64,000 bases of DNA, taken from contig CM042088.1 of the NCBI GenBank assembly GCA_023512835.1, forward strand, positions 46,893,199-46,957,198, written 5' to 3'. Source of the stretch: Taxillus chinensis. Lineage: Eukaryota > Streptophyta > Magnoliopsida > Santalales > Loranthaceae. A model generated the notes under the pieces. That model was given only the letters and a program-made list of their open reading frames with translations, made no database searches and was not told the origin of the DNA. The translations under genes and the position numbers were made by a program. Positions 59,201 to 64,000 of the stretch are shown in pieces. Each line of letters begins with the position of its first letter. Positions within the stretch are counted from its first letter, which is position 1.

Positions 59201-62200
59201 ATGTCATTGAGAAAAAGGTAATTTATGAATTAATGTGTCATTATCCAAACGTATGTGCATTATAGTTTCTTTTTCTTTTTTCTTTTCTTAAATACAAATG
59301 TATGTATATATAATTTATAAGCCTACCACTGATGCCGACAGGATGTACACGTCAGAATATCGTACGTGGAACACTCGGGATAATTTTCATTTATTAATTA
59401 CTTCTTAAAATGAATGAAATCTAAATGCCTAAAAATTCAGGCCGGGGTTGCAATTGGTTTCCTCCGTTTTATTTATAAATTAGTATTAATTTATATTAAT
59501 AATACTAAAATTAATTTTTAACGATAAATTAATTAAATGGCAAAAATAAATAATGAAATTCAGATATTGGACGGAGCGTGGAATATGCTGGGCAAGGAAC
59601 ACAGTGGTTTACGACATTGATGACACCGTCATGGGCTTCAGGATTCTAAGACTTCACGGCTATGACGTCTCTGCAGGTAGTGTTATATATATATATATAT
59701 ATATATTTAGCTATAGCTAGGAGATGATGTGTGGCACATTTTCATAAATGCTTCATCGATGATCAACCTAACTAATTAATTATGTGATATTTGTTTGTGT
59801 CGGATTTGTAATGATATATAACAAAGACGTGGTTAGGCATTTTGAGTGTGGCGGCGAGTTCTTTTGCTTCAAGGGGCAATCAACCACGGCGGTGACGGGT
59901 ATTTTCAACCTGTATAGGGCGTCACAATTGGCATTCCCGGGAGAGGAGGTCCTTGAGGAAGCTAAAACCTACGCTTTCACCTTCCTCAAGCGAAAACAGG
60001 CAGCTAATGAGCTACTTGATAAATGGATCATTATGAAGGACTTGCCGGGAGAGGTAATTAATAATTTTAATTCATATAAATACACACATTTTGGTGTTTC
60101 TCAATGTTTTTTTAATATATATATGGCGTTAGGAAATCTTATATATAATGCTTGGTGATTATTTATGATTTAAAAAAAAAAGAAAAAAGAACTGACCTCC
60201 CAAATATAATGTGACATTTTAACATAATATAGGTGAAATATGCGCTCGATTTTCCATGGTATGCTAGCCTGCCTCGTGTAGAGACGAGCTACTACATAAA
60301 ACAATATGGGGGACAGAACGATGTTTGGATTGGTAAAACGCTTTATAGGTAATTTACAATTCCTTATTCCTATATATTTACCCCCTACCAAAAAAGAAAA
60401 GGAAAATAATTCCTTATTCCAATTAATTATAATAATAATGAAACGAAAATCCTTATTCCTTATATGGTTTTTCCTTGTAATTAATTGGAATAATACCTTA
60501 TTCCAATTAATTATAATAATAATAAAGTTTTCCATGTTTGAAAGGGAAACAGAAAATTTCCTTACTCCTTTATGTTTAGATCGATTTCAATTTAAAAGCG
60601 TCCATCCTTCCCACCATAACTAGCCGATGCTAGGCTAAAACCTATTAAATTATTATCATTTTTATTATGCATGGATTGACCTACATTAATTACTAAGTTG
60701 TTTTGTTTTATTATATACTAAATGTTACAGTGAAATTATTAAAAAACATATATAGCTTTAAGATTTTGTCATTGTTCTATAATATTTTGGATTTTTGATG
60801 CATTTTCGCTTAATTATGTAATTTAATAAACTATCGTAAATAAAATAAATATTATATATATTTGCTTTGTGAATTAATTAGTCAAACCAACCTAATTGCT
60901 GGGTTCATGCATTGAAGAGTCGGGACATGCCTATAAGCTATATTAGCATGGGCCGCATTATTACAATATTGTCGCACACTTATGTGACCTTAGGCTGCAT
61001 CTCGATCTCATGTCGAGCCTCCTTCTTCCTGAGTAAAATCGAGGGAGCATAAAAATAAAGAATTAAATAATGTTTATTAATTTAGATGAATCATTCACGT
61101 GAAACTAAGTTAATAAACATACTATTAAATAATGTTGATGAATTGGGCTCTTTTTGTGTGCCTAAGGTTCTTCATGATTAAAGTATGCATGCAGATTGAT
61201 TCCGGGAAACGTAACTTGCAGGTGGATATGTTTTCCCGATAATCTCATGCATACATACAGCATTCTTGTCGTATATATAGAATATATAGAAACCGAGATT
61301 AGCGGCTTCAACTAAAATTGTGCCGTAAGGCCGTACTCCAATTCCCTCCACCTATATTATTATAACTTTTGGTTGAATACCGGTGAGATTGAATGTTAAA
61401 TAATTTTTTTATTCTTGCCACTGGTAAGGTTGTGTACCTATCCTTAAGTTATTACTTAAAAAGTGTGTTAGTATGATTTGAAAAAGTAACAGTTTTTATC
61501 AAATATGTAATTCTAATAAATCATATATATGAGTAACTTGTCACACTTGTTACAAGTGGTGGTGGATTAACAAAATGGTTTCTAATTACAATAAAATTAC
61601 ACCAATGATTAACCATGAATTCTTTTCTTTTTGCAATAGTAATACATGAGATAACTAGAATTAATGCACTTGTTAGAGAAGAGTACATTGAACATGAATT
61701 GCAATTGTTTGCTATCTATAAGCACGCCATGCATGCATATCCATAAAAGTTCCACACCTTGATATCTTTGTGTGGATTGGACACTATTGCACATTAGTAA
61801 GACAGGCAAATGAGTATGATGCACACCCATCCATGTGCAGGAAGGAAAATTTATTTTGTTAGGAGCTGGCACATTTTCTCTTTTGGAAATTAGTTACTTA
61901 TTTGCAACAAATTTTCTGAAATATTTGAAATGATTTATGCGGAATTTTAATAAAATATATTACTTTTGTTAAATTTAGGATGCCCTATGTTAACAACGAC
62001 ATGTATCTGGAGCTCGCAAAACAGGACTACAATAGTTGCCAAGGGCTGCATCAGCTCGAGTGGAATAGCATTCAAAAGTGAGTTGTGAGTTTCCTGCATG
62101 TTTGCAGTTAAATTCTATAAGTAATTAACACGAGTTTTATATGTATATATAACTATATATCATGTTTCATTGTAGAAGGCGTAGTTTAATACTATATTAA

Positions 62201-63558
62201 TTTATCTAGTTACCTTACATTAATTACATCACATCAACAGGTGGTACGAAAATTGTAGAGCATTAGATTTTGGGGTGAGCAAAAGAGACCTTCTGCAGGC
62301 CTATTTCCTGGCGGCCGCCAGTGTCTTTGAGCCTGAGAGATCGAAAGAGCGGCTGGCATGGGCCAAAACCAGAGTCCTAACCGAGATGGTTGCTTTCTAT
62401 TTCAATGAAGACGACGGCAGCTGTGGCAACCGAAAGATTGCTTTCATTCGTGAGTTCATCACCAACTCGACATCTAACAGCGGAGACTTTGTATACAGCA
62501 AGAGGTAACGTAATCCACCTTCACTTTTGGATTTCAATTCACCTGGAACATGGACGATCAAACAGCCATGCAACCAACGATGCATACACATATAGCTTGT
62601 AGCATAAAAAAAGTGTTCCTCCTGTGGTTTTAAGGGACACGCCTTTTCAAGGGGACACACACGTTGTTAGGGTATCGTGACACGCCTTAATGAGAGGGGA
62701 TTTAGATAACTTTTGTCTTTAATCTATTATTTGTTATTGTTTTCCTCAAATTCGTTCCCCTGATACGCAAACATGCCCGCATGATGCCATAACAACACCG
62801 AATCCTAAGAACCGTACAAATGGAAATTTTTTATTTATTAATTATTCGTTCAATGCTATACATTCTTTTTATGAGTATTAATATATACATTTTTCCAGTC
62901 AAAAGATAATTACTTTGTTCGATAATTGATACTCTAGCATTGCTGCATGTTCTGTATAGCTGCAGCAGGTCCCTAATTTCTTAGGTTTATGTTATATCCT
63001 TTTTTTTCTCTGGGTACACATGAAGACCCTACTGCTGCACATGTGTCATTTATATTCCATATTCTTTATGGCTTCGGAAATTGGGAGGTCTCATTGAAGT
63101 GAATATCATGCAATCACATTACCCTAGTCCTAGACGTGGCAAACAGCGTCCGTTGTACACGGATTTAGGATACGAACAAAATGGGTCCACCTAAATTTAC
63201 GCGGGTAAAAGAAACCTAGGACATCTATGTATTATACGTGCGCAACTAATATCTATCGTAATGCGATCGTATTTTTATTTTATATTAGAGTACAATAGGT
63301 TTCTTCTACGTACGTTATGAAAACATAACGCGAATTGTACAGGTATTTATTCATTAATTATTCCATATGACCCATATCCTACATTATATGTGTCTGTTCC
63401 ACACTAGTAAAATTAATTGCTATCTTTCTTGCAGCCAACTTGGGCGGAGAGGTAATGGTCGAGAACTCCTTGAGGCGCTGCTTGAAACTTTGAGTTATCT
63501 CTCGTTGGAAACATTGGTGGCGCATGGTAAAGACATCCACCGCCACCTATGTAAAGCT
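56231..63558 (+). CDS. CPS: Copalyl diphosphate synthase (class II diterpene cyclase), 3' end outside the window
   Basis: Thirteen exons join in frame: 56231-56315, 56661-56750, 56845-56930, 57090-57396, 57629-57815, 58323-58537, 58765-58885, 59564-59676, 59827-60053, 60233-60348, 61979-62077, 62241-62504, 63435-63558, giving 678 residues. Full-length enzymes have about 800, so one or two exons lie beyond the window. The plastid enzyme cyclises geranylgeranyl diphosphate to copalyl diphosphate by protonation. The catalytic acid motif DIDD is at residues 381-384; the base pair of ent-CPS, His267 (TTLLHSLEG) and Asn326 (VPNVYPVD), is retained. Other landmarks are [50 protein letters not shown] and [16 protein letters not shown]. 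Arg335 (LFERIW) replaces the His found in gibberellin-pathway enzymes. The N-terminal 60 or so residues act as transit peptide. All seen exons are intact. Confidence 0.96.
60349..61978 (+). other. Intron 10 of CPS, 1.6 kb
   Basis: The longest intron of the gene. It contains repeated AATTCCTTATTCCAATTAATTATAAT-type phrases (60358-60530) in both orientations, but no coding sequence. Confidence 0.8.
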
Positions 63559-63791
63559 GTACGTATATATACGTTAAAATTTAGATGGTGTTTTACAATT
63601 TTGATCTTATATATATAAAAACCTTTGAAAACCTGATAATGGATTATCACACCTGAGTACGTTGGCTTCACACCCGGTATACCCTTTATATACCACCGTA
63701 ATGGGTACTAATCTGGGTCGATAAGTAGTCCACCCATGATATATATCACGTTGGCTTGGTGGGTGATAGGCCATTATCTGATACCTCAAAC

Positions 63792-63831
<40 letters not shown>

Positions 63832-64000
63832 TCATAGAATAGGTTAAATTATGAGCTGTTAGATCATAATTTAATGGTTTAACTGTAATTCTTTTATAAT
63901 ATTTAAGTTAAATTATATCAAATTAAGTTCAAATTATAGGTTAAATTATGAGCTGTTATAGTTTTATCAAATTATATATTTATTTAAGTAACCTTTTTAA
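63559..64000 (+). other. CPS intron 13 (start only)
   Basis: The donor GTACGTAT at 63559 opens an intron that runs out of the window. It contains an (AT)n tract (63798-63829) and a duplicated AGGTTAAATTATGAGCTGTTA at 63841 and 63938. Confidence 0.75.

Overview
The window is nuclear DNA from a flowering plant, most likely a eudicot. The genes are broken by AT-rich spliceosomal introns, the proteins are plant-specific (WPP-domain RanGAP, FANTASTIC FOUR-like protein, patatin-like protein 9, plastid ribosome recycling factor, copalyl diphosphate synthase), and the spaces between genes are AT-rich and full of microsatellites and decayed LTR retrotransposons. I cannot name the species from sequence alone.

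Layout. 1-447: 3' end of a Ty1/copia-type retrotransposon (polypurine tract plus LTR). 2.3-3.8 kb: decayed retroelement. 4126-5124 (-): FAF-domain protein. 5.6-13.6 kb: intergenic. 13750-16464 (-): RanGAP with an intron in its 5' UTR. 17.0-18.3 kb: a diverged direct-repeat pair. 18649-22334 (+): conserved plant protein in eight exons, with two apparent single-base insertions in exon 6. 22.3-27.6 kb: AT-rich spacer. 27623-28878 (-): patatin-like protein 9 type, nucleophile Ser replaced by Gly. 30.2-31.6 kb: LTR-like non-coding unit. 35672-42050 (+): plastid ribosome recycling factor in eleven exons, with a Ty3-type relic in intron 6. 42-47.7 kb: intergenic with a MITE-like element carrying a 34-bp minisatellite. 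47722-51857 (-): FAP2-type chalcone-isomerase-fold protein, with a small LTR element in intron 1. 53.1-55.4 kb: two huge G homopolymers, a direct repeat and a duplicated fragment of the FAP2 5' end. 56231-window end (+): class II diterpene cyclase (copalyl diphosphate synthase), thirteen exons seen, 3' end beyond the window.

The genes do not form an operon or an obvious pathway. Three products are predicted to be plastid proteins (ribosome recycling factor, FAP2-type protein, copalyl diphosphate synthase); the others are housekeeping or regulatory. The most interesting observation is that the diterpene cyclase keeps the DxDD acid and the His/Asn pair of ent-CPS enzymes, but has Arg where gibberellin-pathway CPS enzymes have the His that confers Mg2+ inhibition. 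That points to specialised (defence) diterpenoid metabolism rather than hormone synthesis. I see no wholly new type of system. All exon models below were assembled by hand from splice-site consensus, reading-frame continuity and family conservation.
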